64,000 bases of DNA from Litoditis marina. Lineage: Eukaryota; Nematoda; Chromadorea; Rhabditida; Rhabditidae. The notes under the pieces were generated by a model. It was not told the DNA's origin. It saw nothing but the letters and a program-made list of their open reading frames with translations, and did not search any database. Location of the stretch: contig OZ038439.1 in the NCBI GenBank assembly GCA_964036275.1, forward strand, positions 12,133,095 through 12,197,094. Direction: 5' to 3'. Of the stretch, positions 40,629 through 54,300 are shown in pieces. Made by a program: the position numbers and the translations under genes. The first letter of the stretch is position 1. Each line of letters starts with the position of its first letter.

Positions 40629-43600
40629 ATGGCTAGGAACGACATAATGATGTATAGAACAATAATATTGTTTTTATCAATTTGGGGTGAGTCACAAATT
40701 CGAGTTAGAAAATTCGATTGTTTTATCCCCGTGTAGATTTCAAAGAAATATTTTTTGTTTTTACACGTTAGTGACGGAAGAAAAACGTTGATTGAAAAAT
40801 TAGTTATGCGATTACGAAACGCGAAATAAATAATAATCTGCTGATCACGTATTTCATAGTTTTTAACTGTATTTTCCAACGTTATAACATGATGACGCAC
40901 TAGTTTGAAGCCTGTGCGGGTGGAAATGTCTGAGGTTGAATATTGCTGATAAGGAGCTCCAAATTATTCTGACCAGAATACGATTCATTCAAATCTAATG
41001 AAAATGGATATTCCAGCGATTGTTTTTTGTTCCGATTCGTCGGAAACAAGTTTTATTCCTCATATAAGTTTTTTCTTATTCTCTTCAATTTTCCAGTTCT
41101 TTTTCTGATTCTCGACGAAAAGCCGTGGTCTGAAAAGGCTATCGAACGCTTCCAAGCAAAGTGTACATCGGAACGGATGAAGGCGATGTTCAAGGCACAG
41201 GTATGGAAACTGTCATCTGATTGTACGTTTTACCGTTTTCAAACCATAGTTTTTCCATATTGTTCATCCTGCATCTCTGTAGTTCGAAGTTTGAAGCTGT
41301 TTTTGTAGTGTCATATCTGCCGTGTGAGTAGATCGAACTACTAGTGGGAAAATATAGAATCGCCCCCCTCCCGTTCTAATCAAAATCCTGCCGAAATCCT
41401 GCGAAGGTGGGAGATGATCGTTAAATGGGTGGGAGCTATTGTAGTACGAGCCCTTCGCAACCTATTTTCGACCAGAACGGGGACTATTTTACATTATTCT
41501 CTACAACTGTACTGAAGTAACCTTTTTGTTTGCAAAAATGGCTTACAGGCTCCCGCAAGACGTGCTGCTATGCGGCAAGTCCTGAAGAACAAGGAAACGG
41601 ATTTTCTGACCTTCTACAACACTTTGGTACCGGAGGTGGCGTGTGAAGAGTTGGTGCGAATCGGAACTACGAACGACGGTGGAAAGTGGATGTGCAGTCC
41701 CTATAAGTACGTTTTTGTTATTTAAATATCGAATGAATAAGTTTGTAACGCAAATGAAGCGTGTCATAAAGCGAATGGGTAATAAACGGGAAGATGGGTA
41801 AATGCAAATACAGTACGAATAAAAGAGGGATAGGCATCTGAACAGGTTCTCAGGTAGCATTTCTCACATTGGTGGTTTTGTGAAGTTTTCTGACCTTTGG
41901 GTTAGGGTTTGTTATTTCTTAATGTCTCGAGCATGATCGAGATATCCTTACTTTGTTATCACAATGACAATGTCTCGGCGAGCTATAAAAACATGGCGTA
42001 GAGGTACTCGAAGAGAGGTGCAGTTATATTACTTCATTACTAGAGTACATCTAGAAACGATTAGGACTATAGGAGTTCATTAGAACTTTGCGACTGTTCA
42101 CTTCAGGCAGTATCTTGCAAGAAAAAACCTTTAGAAGTAGTTCCCCGGAATTAGGTTACTTCATTAGGCATACTCTTCTAAGAAGTACCTAAAAGCAGTA
42201 CTCAAGGAGACACAACACACTAAGCGGTATCGAACCTTGAGGCAGTACCTTCAGGACATCACATTTTAGTTTTATTGTCACAAGGGTAATTTTATGGTAG
42301 TACTTTCCACCTGAACGCTCCGAGCCGTGCCATGCGAGCAGTAAATTTGACAAAATAAAATTCGAGCATCATGAGCAGTACTATTCAAGTAGTACTTTCG
42401 AGCAATAGCTTCCAGCCTACCCAATGGATGTACTGTGCTGTCGCTGGGATTGAACAACGTACTCAGTTTCGATTTGGATCTACAAAAACTAACCGACAAC
42501 CGTTGTACTCTTCTTGGAGTGGATACGGTAATTTTCATCGATTTTGTGGAAAGTACTAGCTATAGAGGTAGAAAACATCTATTTTCCGTCCTTTTTTGAA
42601 CTTTTCGGATCACACAAGCAAGTGTGTTTGAATCTAACTCTCATTGAATTTGAAAATTGAATAGAGGTTGAGAAGAATTTGAGTAGTTGTTCGCGAAGGT
42701 ATTTGTCTTACTGGTTTCTGTGATTATTAAAGAAGGACGATTATGTGGTCCAATCGCAACGCTTCAGTCCTTTAAACCGCAATATATTTTTCAATTGCAG
42801 TTTAAAGGACCGATGTCACGGGATTGGTCCACATAATCGTCCTTCTTTAACACTATTGGTGCGAGCGGCCTCTAATTTTGTTGTCGAACAAAGTTGAAAA
42901 CCGATCGTAGTTGAGACCACCATCCACCATTTTGTTTTCACGAAAACACAGAGAGAAACAAATTCACTTCTTTATACTTTATTGTTCAACCCCCATAATA
43001 TAATTTCTTGTTCTTGTTTCAGGCCAAACAGTGGAACTCTTCTTTGAATCTTCTGGAAAAGACGAACGGGAGAGCGGTTGTGGCAACACTCGGAACCCAG
43101 AGTGGTACCATCACTATACAACAACTGTTGAAGAACGAACACATTGAAAACGTGGAAATTCTTAAAATCGATATTGAAGGTGAGTATAGAAGTGATCATG
43201 GTGGAGTTGAATGTTGACACATCATACATTTTGGATCATAGTAGCAATACAGGATGCAACTACAAACACAGCCTGTCACCTCAACCTGCACCGTTTCGAA
43301 AATACCTATATCTTAGCGTGAGAGTTTGGTTCAATACCGGGCTTTGCATCAAAATAGCATCGTTCATTGCATAACCACTAACTAGTTGTAGAATTTGTCA
43401 GTTGTAAGTAAATCAAACGTAAAATTTATCATTCCGAGAGCTCGATAATTTGTTTTGTTTGTGAGATTTGTATTGTATGTATTTATCTACTGGCAAAACA
43501 GAGTATATTCAGGTGCTGAGTTTGATGTGCTCATTCCATTTCTTGATGGCTTCACAGTTTCGCAGGTGAGAAATTCATATCTACCAAGGCGAATTATTTA

Positions 43601-44174
43601 CTGTTCACCACCATTACATGAGCAGTCCCACAAGATGCAAACGACCCGACTCACAACTTAATTCATGCCTGGAATGAGATAAGAGATAAGATCAGCCTGA
43701 TTGAGGTCCAGATGAATTTCTGGCCACATAATTGCCAACTGCCTATGTATGAGCATGGTGTAGTTGACTGTAACCAGTAACCCGGCTCACGTGATAAGAA
43801 GATAGTTCAGATCAAAGTTGACTGTTCCCAGAGACTTCTCTTCGATGGCCGACTTTATTTTTTTATTATTTTTTTTAAGATGCATATTTGTAGGTTGTTT
43901 CCATTCAATGTAATTGGGGTTGTCTATCGGGTGAGTTTCTGGTATTCATAATTTCCCACAAACATGATATTTTCAGATTCTAATCGAAATTCACACCGAT
44001 CAGAATGCTGCTCAAATGTTGCGTTTGCTGCGAGAAATGGCGGACAGGGGATACTGGATTGTGTCGTACGAAATAAACGGGAGACGTCATGACCTATCTG
44101 AGGTCACGCTCATTCACGAATCGGCATTTTCGAGATATTTCGCGACACCATTGGCTAGATACATGACGTTTTAG
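40629..44174 (+). CDS. FkbM-type SAM-dependent methyltransferase, type II membrane protein
   Basis: Seven exons join in phase to 279 residues: 40629-40686, 41097-41200, 41549-41706, 42416-42527, 43023-43179, 43513-43565 and 43978-44174, where the last may begin at 43977. An N-terminal membrane anchor ('TIILFLSIW' running into 'LFLILDEK') precedes the core. The core shows 'LVRIGTTNDGGKWMC', 'GCTVLSLGLNN' (SAM-binding start), 'ILKIDIEGAEF' and a C-terminal 'LIEIHTD' strand, the FkbM (Methyltransf_21) pattern expanded in nematodes. Family members O-methylate small molecules or sugars; the substrate here cannot be told. Probably Golgi or ER lumenal. Intron 4 carries a palindromic MITE. It is complete, with good splice sites throughout. 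Confidence 0.85.
42727..42850 (+). mobile_element. Palindromic TTAA-type MITE in methyltransferase intron
   Basis: 124 bp, TTAA at both edges, nearly identical to 13200-13323. Confidence 0.85.
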
Positions 44175-45174
44175 AATATTTTTATGACACTCATATTGGT
44201 TTTGGTATTTATCTTAGTGTTAGTATCTTTTGTTAGCATAGTGATCTATTAGTTCGCACCATGATTAGCCAGATGCGTGACACTAGATTTTGTCTAGGAT
44301 TTTTGCATACAACTTTCGCAGTGTTTGTGTTGGTATGATATTTTCTAAATACATGACGTTCTGAATTTTTGTGTTCTTTTCGTAGTTATATTCGTGTTAG
44401 TCCTTTTTTGTTGGCATAATATTTGCTTTTCAATAAATTATTGTGTTTAAAATGAGTCAGCCTCCTCCACTGAATGCAGTCTATCAGGTCGTCGAGCTGT
44501 TCTCTTTTTATAGTAATCGATTAATCGATCGATCTCAGTTTAGAATGAATAAGCAATTCCAAGTGTCTTGAGATCGTTGCCTTAGTTTATATTAATCTGA
44601 ACGGTAACAAACGGTGCGCAGAGAGAGAGGGGCTAGGTGTGAGTGTTTCGTTACGACTCTTGCGGTTCGTCTTATATACTAGACGTAAATTGAATCGTCA
44701 CGTGAAGCTAGAATTCTGATGAGGCATCGTGCACTTTATCATTGCACGTCTCGGAGTTCTACTGTCTGTCAAACACATGAATGCGTTTAATAAATATTCT
44801 AAATATTCTGAAATACTGTTTTTAACGGGTTTCCCTTGACTGTGCAACTGACTAACAGTGTAGATACTGCTGTCAGCCAACTTTGATCCCGGGGAGATTT
44901 GGAGCGACATCCGAACACATAGGAAGCGATCGAATCTCAGAATTTCTTCTTGATGATATTTCAGTTCAGTTAAGTTTAAGATAGTTCATGAAAGTTTCAG
45001 ATTCAGATTGATTGTCATGAAAATTCATATTTGGCATATTGCGTCAAAACATTTGAGTTTCTCATTTAACAAACAATGTAATATAGTTCGATCGCGATAC
45101 ATGTAGAAGCTCACGTCTTACGACAAATAAGCAAGGGAATCGAAATGCCTGGAATGTCTGCATATCTCTGACCT
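44175..45174. other. 3' region of methyltransferase and spacer
   Basis: AATAAA at about 44431 could be a distant polyadenylation signal. No further gene. Confidence 0.4.
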
Positions 45175-45345
45175 GAGTACGTATGCTAGGAGATCCCGGC
45201 ATCTTCATCCCATCCTGCTCTCCTGAAACATACGCCATATCTCTGCTCTTTTATCCCGCCGGAATGTAAGAGACGAGAAATAGTGAGACAGAGCGAGAGA
45301 CGCAGGATGAGATGAAAGTACCGGGATCTTCTAACATACGTACTC
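45175..45345. mobile_element. MITE with ~44-bp inverted ends
   Basis: 171 bp. GAGTACGTATG...GGGATC at the left is answered by the imperfect complement ending CATACGTACTC. No ORF. Confidence 0.65.
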
Positions 45346-45913
45346 TGCACGCGCTCTCAAATTCCCCGTCTGTGTCATTCAAGACATTAAAACACCGATT
45401 TTTTATACGTTCTCCCATTTGCATAAACACACTTTAGCGTTTATATCAAAGTGTAGCAGATTAGTGGTCCATGTTCACCTTAGATAGCCTTATCACTGGA
45501 ATCAATGTACCTCCGTAAACAAACTGAAGGACTGGTGTCAATTTAATAACCCTCCAAACATCGGTGTGTAATTTTTACTTGTTCAACTATATTATGTTGC
45601 AATGAGTTAACTTTTGGTGTTACGGTAATGTACTGGCATAACCAGTTCGCTCGAGGCGGGAGAATTTCTCAAGCACCTCACGAGAACCTCTCATAACGTC
45701 GAATGGATTGCCACGCCCTCAGGTATAACAGACGTGCGTGCATTTTTGTACATGAATCATTATTTTATCGATTACTGATTATGACCCGAAACAATTACAT
45801 ACACGTCACTGCGTGATGCGTTGAAAATCTCAATGACGCCGAGCGACCGCCACTATCTAATCAAAAGACATTTTAACTTATATTAAAACTAATATCTTGT
45901 TTATGTTTCAGTC
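45346..45913. promoter_or_regulatory. Upstream region of cytidylyltransferase gene
   Basis: Ends in GTTTCAG two bases before the ATG, a likely trans-splice acceptor. No TATA element assigned. Confidence 0.4.
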
Positions 45914-47613
45914 ATGCAAAATAATTTCCATCCTCTGACGTTGACGCAAATCCAGTCCGACAATGGTTGGTTTTTGTCACAAGCCAACTGTCTACACCTT
46001 GTATTTTTTTGTTGTTCCATAGCAAGTTAGAGTAAGCGTTTGGTGACAGATCAATCGAAAAGTGCGTTTTCATCATCCTCCTTTTTATCATTATTACATG
46101 TTAACTGTCTCTACCTTTAGACCACCGACAGATTCGAGTGTATGCTGACGGTGTCTACGACCTATTTCACTATGGTCATATCGAGCAGCTGAAGCAGGCA
46201 AAAACTGCTTTCCCAAATATTTGTCTGGTTGTTGGAGGTGAGAAATCGAAACGGGTGCCACCTAGCATTTGAACACTGAGTTTTATCAATAAAATAGATT
46301 AACCAAAATTAAATACAACAAGGTAGATTGTTAAGGCTAGCCACTCAACCGTTTGCTCGATCCACACATTCACTCATCTGCTGGCACATAATCAACGACC
46401 GCTCGCACCAACCTGCTCAATAAACTCGGCCCTTTGCGGTATTGGTGTACCAGTGGTTATATAAATGAAACTATCATTCTCACTTTTAATATACCTATAA
46501 GTATGTTAATATAACTATCCTTATTCCAGTGGTTACGGATGAGGACTGTCTGTTGTACAAGGGTGGTCCCACCGTCATGATCCACGCGGAACGAGTGAAA
46601 AGCGTCAGTCTCTGTCCGTTTGTGGACCAAGTCATATCACATCCGCCATTCTACCCTACTCTCGATTTCATTGACCAGAATAGAGTGAGAAATCAAACGA
46701 AACTATTTGTTTTTGTTTTAGGAGAATACAAAAGAATACACCACATCACCACACTAAGGTTATTTATTTCATTGACCAGAACAGAGTGAGAGATTAGAGT
46801 GAAAAATTCCCAACTTGAACAACACACTTTAAAACGCCCTCACACAAGTGTTATTAGTTCTATTGACCAGAATAGAGTGAGCTTTGGATTGCGTTCCGTA
46901 AACCATGTGACAACAAGCTATCTCTGAACATCACACTACCAGTGGGAAACCAGCACATGTGCCATTCGGAAAGGCGGTGAACAACTATCGATTGCTCATC
47001 ACTAACTCAGATAAGCGATTGATGTCATAGTTCACACGTTTGAGGCCTCATAATCATGAGTTGGAAGTAACAACTGATAAATTGTCTTTACAGATTGACT
47101 TGGTCGCCCATGATTCGCTACCGTACGAGATAAATGAAGTTATGCATGATATTGAAGACTGCTATGCCCCTTTCAAGGTTTGGTGGTTTCACAAAAAACT
47201 ATATTTCAAAGAAATTTTATTCAGAAAAAATACAGACAGAGAACAATCATTGCCGAAAACAGCACCCAAAAAACATCATGTGTGCCAACTGTGCTTTTTC
47301 TCCAAAATCCCTAACAGGGCCAGGTGTTAACTCTAATCTTCGTTTATTTCTTTAGCTCGATCTTTGTGACATTTTTTGTACTTCCGGAATACGTAGTTAT
47401 CTCAGTGTTCCCATTTCGAACCTAATTTTCGACTTTTATCGGGTTTCCGTAGTTTTCCGATCAAACTACAACCTATTCCAGCAAGCCGACCGTTTCCTTG
47501 CCACCAGCCGAACCCCAATGATATCAACCACCGAGCTGGTTCATCGAATTGTCTCCAGAGTCGACGAATACAAAGACAGAAACGAACATCGCGGAGTCTT
47601 TGTGGCTAATTAG
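45914..47613 (+). CDS. CTP:phosphocholine cytidylyltransferase, catalytic core only
   Basis: It converts CTP and phosphocholine to CDP-choline, the regulated step of phosphatidylcholine synthesis. Exons 45914-45965, 46121-46237, 46530-46684, 47094-47177 and 47482-47613 join in phase to 179 residues. The nucleotidyltransferase signature 'HYGH' is at 34-37 within '[20 protein letters not shown]'. '[12 protein letters not shown]' and a modified RTEGIST motif ('[10 protein letters not shown]', 146-155) follow. Typical animal enzymes have about 330-370 residues; the lipid-sensing amphipathic helix and phosphorylated tail are absent because TAG follows 'HRGVFVAN'. It therefore looks like a soluble, lipid-independent paralogue. 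The Glu and Gly of the RTEGIST motif are replaced by Pro and Met, which could lower activity. Confidence 0.88.
46670..46881 (+). repeat. Degenerate tandem repeat carrying a splice donor
   Basis: ATTGACCAGAA(T/C)AGAGTGAG occurs at 46670, 46771 and 46862. The first is the end of exon 3 with its GTGAGA donor; the other two lie in the following intron. Confidence 0.7.
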
Positions 47614-48307
47614 GACACTTTGAGCATGGAAGCGGAATAGATCACTAATACATATTTCGGGCTCTTCACAGTCTGGTTCCTACGCAATCTGAGTTTCTGG
47701 TCAACTTCATGTTTTAGGTTATGGAAAATTCCAAGATTTTCGGCTCAAAAAATCTTTTGTTTTACTGAACTGTCCCTAAATGTTTGGGAATTTGACCATA
47801 AAATCAAATTATTTATACATATTTACATGTTTACATCACTATTCTTCACGTATACTAGAAGTGAATCAAATATTCACGTAAATCTAGTTCTAGCATGCTA
47901 ATGAGGTAGCGTGTACTTTGTAATTTTGCATTTCACGTTTGTGATTTCCGCTGTGTTTAACTTGTTTCACGTGACTGTGCAGTTGATTAACAGTATATTC
48001 TCATTTTGAGGCAGTGAACCGTAGTCGACTGGGACCATTACCGAATATTATGCCACACATGTACATTTTATTGACTCAGTTTTGGATTCTCCTAACAAAA
48101 TTGATGATATTGCTAGTTTTTTTTTCGAAAACATGAGAAAAGGTAAACAACCATTTTTCCGTCAAGTTCTCTTGATTTCAACTTGAAAGATTATCACATA
48201 TGTTTCAGGTTCGAAACGTATTCAACAACGAACACAAGAGAATTTGAAGACTTGTTGATACAACTTAATATTATGTATATAAAATAAATAATATAAACAA
48301 TTTGTAA
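47614..48307. other. Convergent 3' spacer
   Basis: It lies between the stop of the cytidylyltransferase (+) and the stop of the DUF229 gene (-). ATAAAATAAATAATATAAAC near 48280 on the plus strand could end transcripts. No gene. Confidence 0.45.
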
Positions 48308-51300
48308 CTATTGTTTGAGACAATCGCAGATGAGTTCGTTCAATGCGTCCACACAACGTCCTCTCTTGTTAATTCGATCCACTCGATCGAGACGAGAAAA
48401 GTTGTAGTCGTTCAGAGATCTCCGCCGTACCACTGCCTATAGGTTGAAATTCAGACAGTTTCGAACATTTTTGGACGTAACCAAACTATTTTTGTAGTTT
48501 GCTGTCGATGAACTCCATATTTCACGAGTTTTGACTGAAAAGCAGCATTTGATCCAACCACAAACACAACGCGATGGAACAGCACACATGTAGGCCTGTT
48601 TTGAGAAGAGGGAAGAACCCTATAAAAAGACCCTTCTACAGAACGTTTATTGAGTGTAATGTTTTCGCATGAATACATGCATTCGAATTGAGAATATTGA
48701 TTTGCTTAAACTTTCATGTAATATATGGTAAATAATTCTGGATAAAGAAAACAAAATGCAGGCACATTCATTGGTTATTGCTGTGGACAGAGTCTAGCAG
48801 GTTTCAGTTAAAACAGTTCTACGTTTGTTTGGACAACTTTTATCACAAATGTCAGCAAAATTAGCCCTACTGTTTCTAGAGTCAATTTTCATATTTGTGT
48901 CCTACTTTTATTGTTTGAGATTCCTGCCTACCTTGAAGTGTCCTGGGTGAGGTGCTTTCGTTTTCACTTCAATTTTGTACGAGTTTGTCTTGTTTTCAGG
49001 TGTCCAAGTGGATATTAAAGCAACCTGGAATGAATGAATAATTGTTCATTCCATAACATACTTATTTTGATTTCTACCAGAACTCCTACAGTAATCAGTC
49101 AAACTTTCAAATGCTAACTTTGCACGTCTAAAACGCACCCGTATACAGTAGAAATCTATCTGTTTATCAACTTCTTGAAATTTTCAAAAGTCTGAAAACA
49201 AAACGGGAAAAGTGATCAACTTGAGCAACACATGAGCTATCCGTCGGTATTGTTTGGCTTGGGTAAGCCAGAACGTCCCAACATGTCCATCCTAGCTTGC
49301 GTCTCTCTCTCACATGAATTCCATCCCCGGTGTGGGATGTTTGACCCGAGTAAGAGCTCGTATGTTTGAGGAAACTCACCTTCTCAAACTCCCAAACTGC
49401 ACATTTGCTGGTCAGATTACGCTCCGTTATCATAGAATTAGCATGTTTAACGAGTGCCTTGCCGAGTTCGAGAGCTATCTCTGAATCACTGAAAACGTGA
49501 TATCAAATATGTTGGCTAGTAGGAATTCCAGTACCTTGAACAACATCAATATGTATTATCTATCCCACACAGTGTAGTTCGCTTCCTTTTGCGACTCAGG
49601 AAGAAAAGAAAACTATTGTGTAATGATGTTCATAAAACATCTTCAATCTCTAATCAATCTGGAGTGTTTGTCCTGAACAGTCATGAAAATAATCATGTGG
49701 AATTCTTGTTGAAAGAAAACTATGTGGATACTGAGGCTTTCTATTCCAACCAATTCTTCTTCCAGCTGTATGAAATTCATCTCTCTCCTATGAAATTTCA
49801 CTGGAATATGATGTTTTCGGAAAAAAGGAGCAGCCGGGAGGTCGTAGCATACATTGTATGATACCATTTGTCAGTTTTGTTCTATTTTCTTGTGCTAACC
49901 TCTTCAAATCCTCTGTTGGATACTGACAAATACAGTATTCCAGCGGGATAGGCAATGATCTACAGCTTCTTTCTCCTCTGATTTTCCGTAAAACAGACTG
50001 TCCTTCCTCGTTCTTCATTTGCAAGTATGATCTGTCAGTCCAGTTCGAAGGTATTTGGTACTGTAATTAATGTTGACTGCGAAACTCTATAGGATTTTTG
50101 TTAAAACAGAAAGCTCTTTGAAGGTGAAAAAGTTATGATCAGTCAGCATGTGCATTTTCATAGAAAATGCTCGTTTTCACGATAAGATCCCAACTTATAG
50201 GGTGAATAGTGACTCTTTGTGACACAACAGAAGAGAAAAACCCATTAAACAACAATTTTCGAAAATGACGCATTGGAACTCACTTTGAGAATATCCATGA
50301 ATGTTGCACGTTCGTCATAGGTAGAAAGTAGAGTCTCCGTATTTTCGCGCATTGTTCTCATCAGATCCTCGTTATCTCTCAGGTCCTTTGGAACCGTTAG
50401 GGTCCACATAGGATTGTTCACCTCTATACTACCTAGTTTCGTTGTCAATACCTGAAACCGAGACAATACGGTGTTAACAATAAGTGTCTTGGATTCTAAA
50501 CGTAGATGTTGTATGACACCCGACAAATCAATGTTGTACGTGTTCTAGAACTAGAGTATAGTTCGTTTCACCCATCAATAGAAGTCAGCCATGTAGGCCC
50601 GGGCGCACCCTATTGCAGGCGACTGATTTGGCAGCTTGCCACTCTTTTCATTACTAATAAAAAAGATGACAGGCTGATTGTGGGCGCTTCGCCACCTATC
50701 ACAGCTTAGTTCAATACCCGGCTTGCATCATTTTAGATTAGGCTGGTCGCTGTTGGAAACTTTCCAACACAATTGACTTCGCCCACTAAAATTTACTGTA
50801 CTCGACTACTATCGATGGGTGAAACGAACTATAGGACTTGCAGTATGTATCGTGTATGTAATAGTTTGTCATATAACGCTCTATGAATGTGATGATTGAA
50901 TCCACCAGAAAACTACATTGAACCAACCAAAAGTAAGAAAAGTCTCACCTTTCCAAAACGAAGTCCGTGGTCAGCAATGAAAAAGATGAACGAGTCGTCT
51001 AGCTGAAGTGTTTCAACTCAATTACTGTGGATGACTTGTGGTTTTGTAAAATTCATGGTTAGATACGAATGAAACCAAACTATGGACACAACACATATGA
51101 ATGACATGTACAGTTTTCAGTTCATTTGAGCGACCGCTATAACAAGCCGCTGAATTCACCTCACAGCTTTGGTGATACGGAAAAAAACCGAGACCGATTC
51201 ATAGATACTGTTGTGGCTGTGCGTCTATCCTTTTATTTTTTTCAATATTTTTTGTAGCACTGTGAGGAAGAACCGAGAACGTTTGAAGATACGAAAACTA

Positions 51301-54300
51301 GCGCGTTGCTTTGGGATACATATGGCTTTGGTTAGGTGTGATCGAACTCACCTTTTTCCTATTGTCAATGAAGAATTTGTAGAAATCCGTGTCAGATCGT
51401 ATCGCGTCATTGAAAGTGTTATGCCCTATATTGAACCAATTCCAGGAAAATTTCGGGAGCCCTGTAAATAAGAGTGACAAATTCACACGAATTTGACCGA
51501 AAACCTGGGAATTGTAGTACTCGATCTCCCTAAGTGGACTGCTACAGTGTACAGTACTGTGCAGCTTTTGAATCACTCTTTTCCAATTGAAACATTGACT
51601 ATATAGGAACTTGTTTTGATGTTGTATAGTTTGTTCCACTCACTTATAACCATCTACAGTAGTCTTCTCAAAATTCCAGGTCAAATTTTGTTATATTGGC
51701 GTATTTGAATTGTTTCAAAAGAAATGCCAACGATTTGTAGCTATAACTATAATAGCATTTATATCATCATTGTGTTTCAGCTGCTGAGTCTACCCACCGT
51801 CATACGAGTTAATAAAAGACTTCACATAGTGGAGAACATCTTTATGCTTGTCGATACAGTTCTTTTCCGTATTGGTCTCTCCCAGCGGCTTTGGAGCTTT
51901 TTCATTCGCAATCAGATATGGTCTAAAACAAAAAAACTGCCACTGTACATTGTGACTCACGTTCTACGTATGCACTCGGCTATTCACGTGAACAGAAGTA
52001 GAATCCGTTTGAATAATATGAACGAACTAAACGCAAGAATGTGATCATAAACTCTTGACAGTTCAGAATGCACTTTTAAAATACATGAGATCCCTTTAAT
52101 GAGCTTCTATTTCACATTTTATTTCAAATAGACGAAACGTATGAAGATGTACTTACTTGAAGTAGTGATCAGTCGGTTGTTTATCCCAGCCTTTACAATG
52201 GGGCCAGTGCACCGGGCCAACTGACCAATCATCACTGAACATGGACTGCAATAGAACAAACTAGTCGTGGCCAACGGAAAGGCGGGAAAGTACTGTATAT
52301 CTCGATTTCCGCTGTGTACGACCACAAGTCTTCAATTCCAAAGCTCGTCGATAATATACTTTCGTAGCAATGTAAACGTTACTAGCAAGTATATTCATGT
52401 TTAAATCACGGCTGTGTTATGTATCCAGATGAAACAATTCCAAAATTGTATATAATTATTTTACTGATTTCCTCGATCTTCAGAACTTTACACAACATAT
52501 GAAAATTAGAACTCACAACATAACCTTCTTTGTTGAATTCCTTCATCAATAATGTTTCGTCATCCACGAATTCTTTGCAGCGTTTTTGTTGTAGAAATTC
52601 TGGCTCCAAACTCGGTAGGTCAAATATCGCTCGCTCCACGCGCTCCACACGTTTGCCTGGTTACAATACAATAACCTGGTATTTTGAAAACATGAGCTCT
52701 CATTGTTTTCCCCGTACATAAAACGTTGGAAAACCTGATCATCGAAGTTGTGATCCAAAACATGAGAGGTAACCATGAATGAGCTGGACCACGTCTTGAT
52801 TGGATCAGGACCAGACTACATACATCATTGAAACTTTATTTGATGTTTGATGCTGAGTGAAACAAATTTTCCTAGGAGCTGTCGTTCAGTTCAGTGCCGG
52901 CCAAAATAGTACATGTCAGATAAATTTTTGTGTTTGTAGTTTGATCCATGTGTGTGCAATTAGAAAAATACGCATTCTCCGTTATGGGCGCAGTTCAAAC
53001 TACAACACAGTTATTTTCAAGTTGTTAGCCTACCAAACAATATAGGAACGGCATTGGGAAGACTGTTCATAGCCACTTTGTTCACATAAGGAAAACTAAT
53101 GCCTTTCATTGACTTCTCCAAATAGGCCAATGTTTTCGGGAAGTTTCTGTAATATGGACTACTTGTCGGAGATTTGCTATTAGCTGCATAAAAGTTTTTA
53201 CGCGTTTTTTCGATGAGTTTTCAACGAGTTTTTAGCGTAATTTTTCCATGGTTACAAGGCAAATTTCTTGCCGAACCGACTATGACCGAACCAAAATCGA
53301 ACCGTTCCTTCTCGAACCAGTTGGTTCGGTACGAAACCAAACCACTCGAGTACTAAAAACGACAGGGAACCAAACCAAATCCTAATAAAAGTTACCTAGG
53401 TGACCAACTTTAGCATTACTCAGTTGATTTTGTTCGGTCCCACCTATATTAGCACAAATTTGGTTCGATTTGTAACAGATCCACCCGGTTCGGAAAGAGT
53501 ATCACTGATTAAAGAGGGCTGCAATGAATTTTCAAATAAAAGATCGAACTAAGACAATTCGATAGATGTCCTTTTCTTCCTAAAATGTCCAATTCAAAGC
53601 TCTGTTTTCAAAATTTCACTAATTTTTTGCTTACTGTTAGAGACGCAGATGATGATTTGAAGTGAATGAATATTGATTGCGCGCACTTCTCTGACTCTCG
53701 TGCTTTTCCGGCTAACGCCGTGTGTCAAATTCATCATTCAATGCAGCCCCCCTTTAACAACCATGACTGGTACGTAGTACCCCCTTCACCTACCGTTCAG
53801 CCTGGGTTGCAGCAGTTGAGTCGATAAGTATAACATGAACACTGTACTTTTTCACCGGGCTTTTCTGGAGCAAAGACTTTCGTTCCTCCTTTAACTTTTC
53901 ACTGAAAATATAACCACACGTTATGAGGGTAATACTACGCGCCAACACATTAAACTTTCACAATACTCAAATATGCTCAAACATGTAACTTTTTAGGATC
54001 CTCCGGAAATAGTCGTTGTACATTCACTCGTTTTTCATACCAAAATATTTGTATTAATTGCATAGTAGAACATTCTAGTTATGAAAAAAGTTCTCTAATT
54101 TGGTAGCGCACTAACTTTTCTACTATCTGTGAGTGCAACATTCCATAGTTGGAAGAGGTGATATTGTTGGTTTCAGAACATCTCGACTCGACGATATCAC
54201 AGTCATATCGAAATTCGGAATTGAACCAAGATTTGGAAACCACTTCTTTCCATTCACCCGGGGAATTGACCCAGTCAGTTTTTCTATTTAGACATCTAAA

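Noticed and set aside
42278..42559. ORFs on both strands around methyltransferase exon 4 as independent genes
   Set aside because: The third plus-strand frame between TTCCAG and GTAATT fits the FkbM family and joins in phase; the others do not.
50506..50709. 67-codon plus-strand ORF
   Set aside because: Lies inside the inverted-repeat element within a DUF229 intron.
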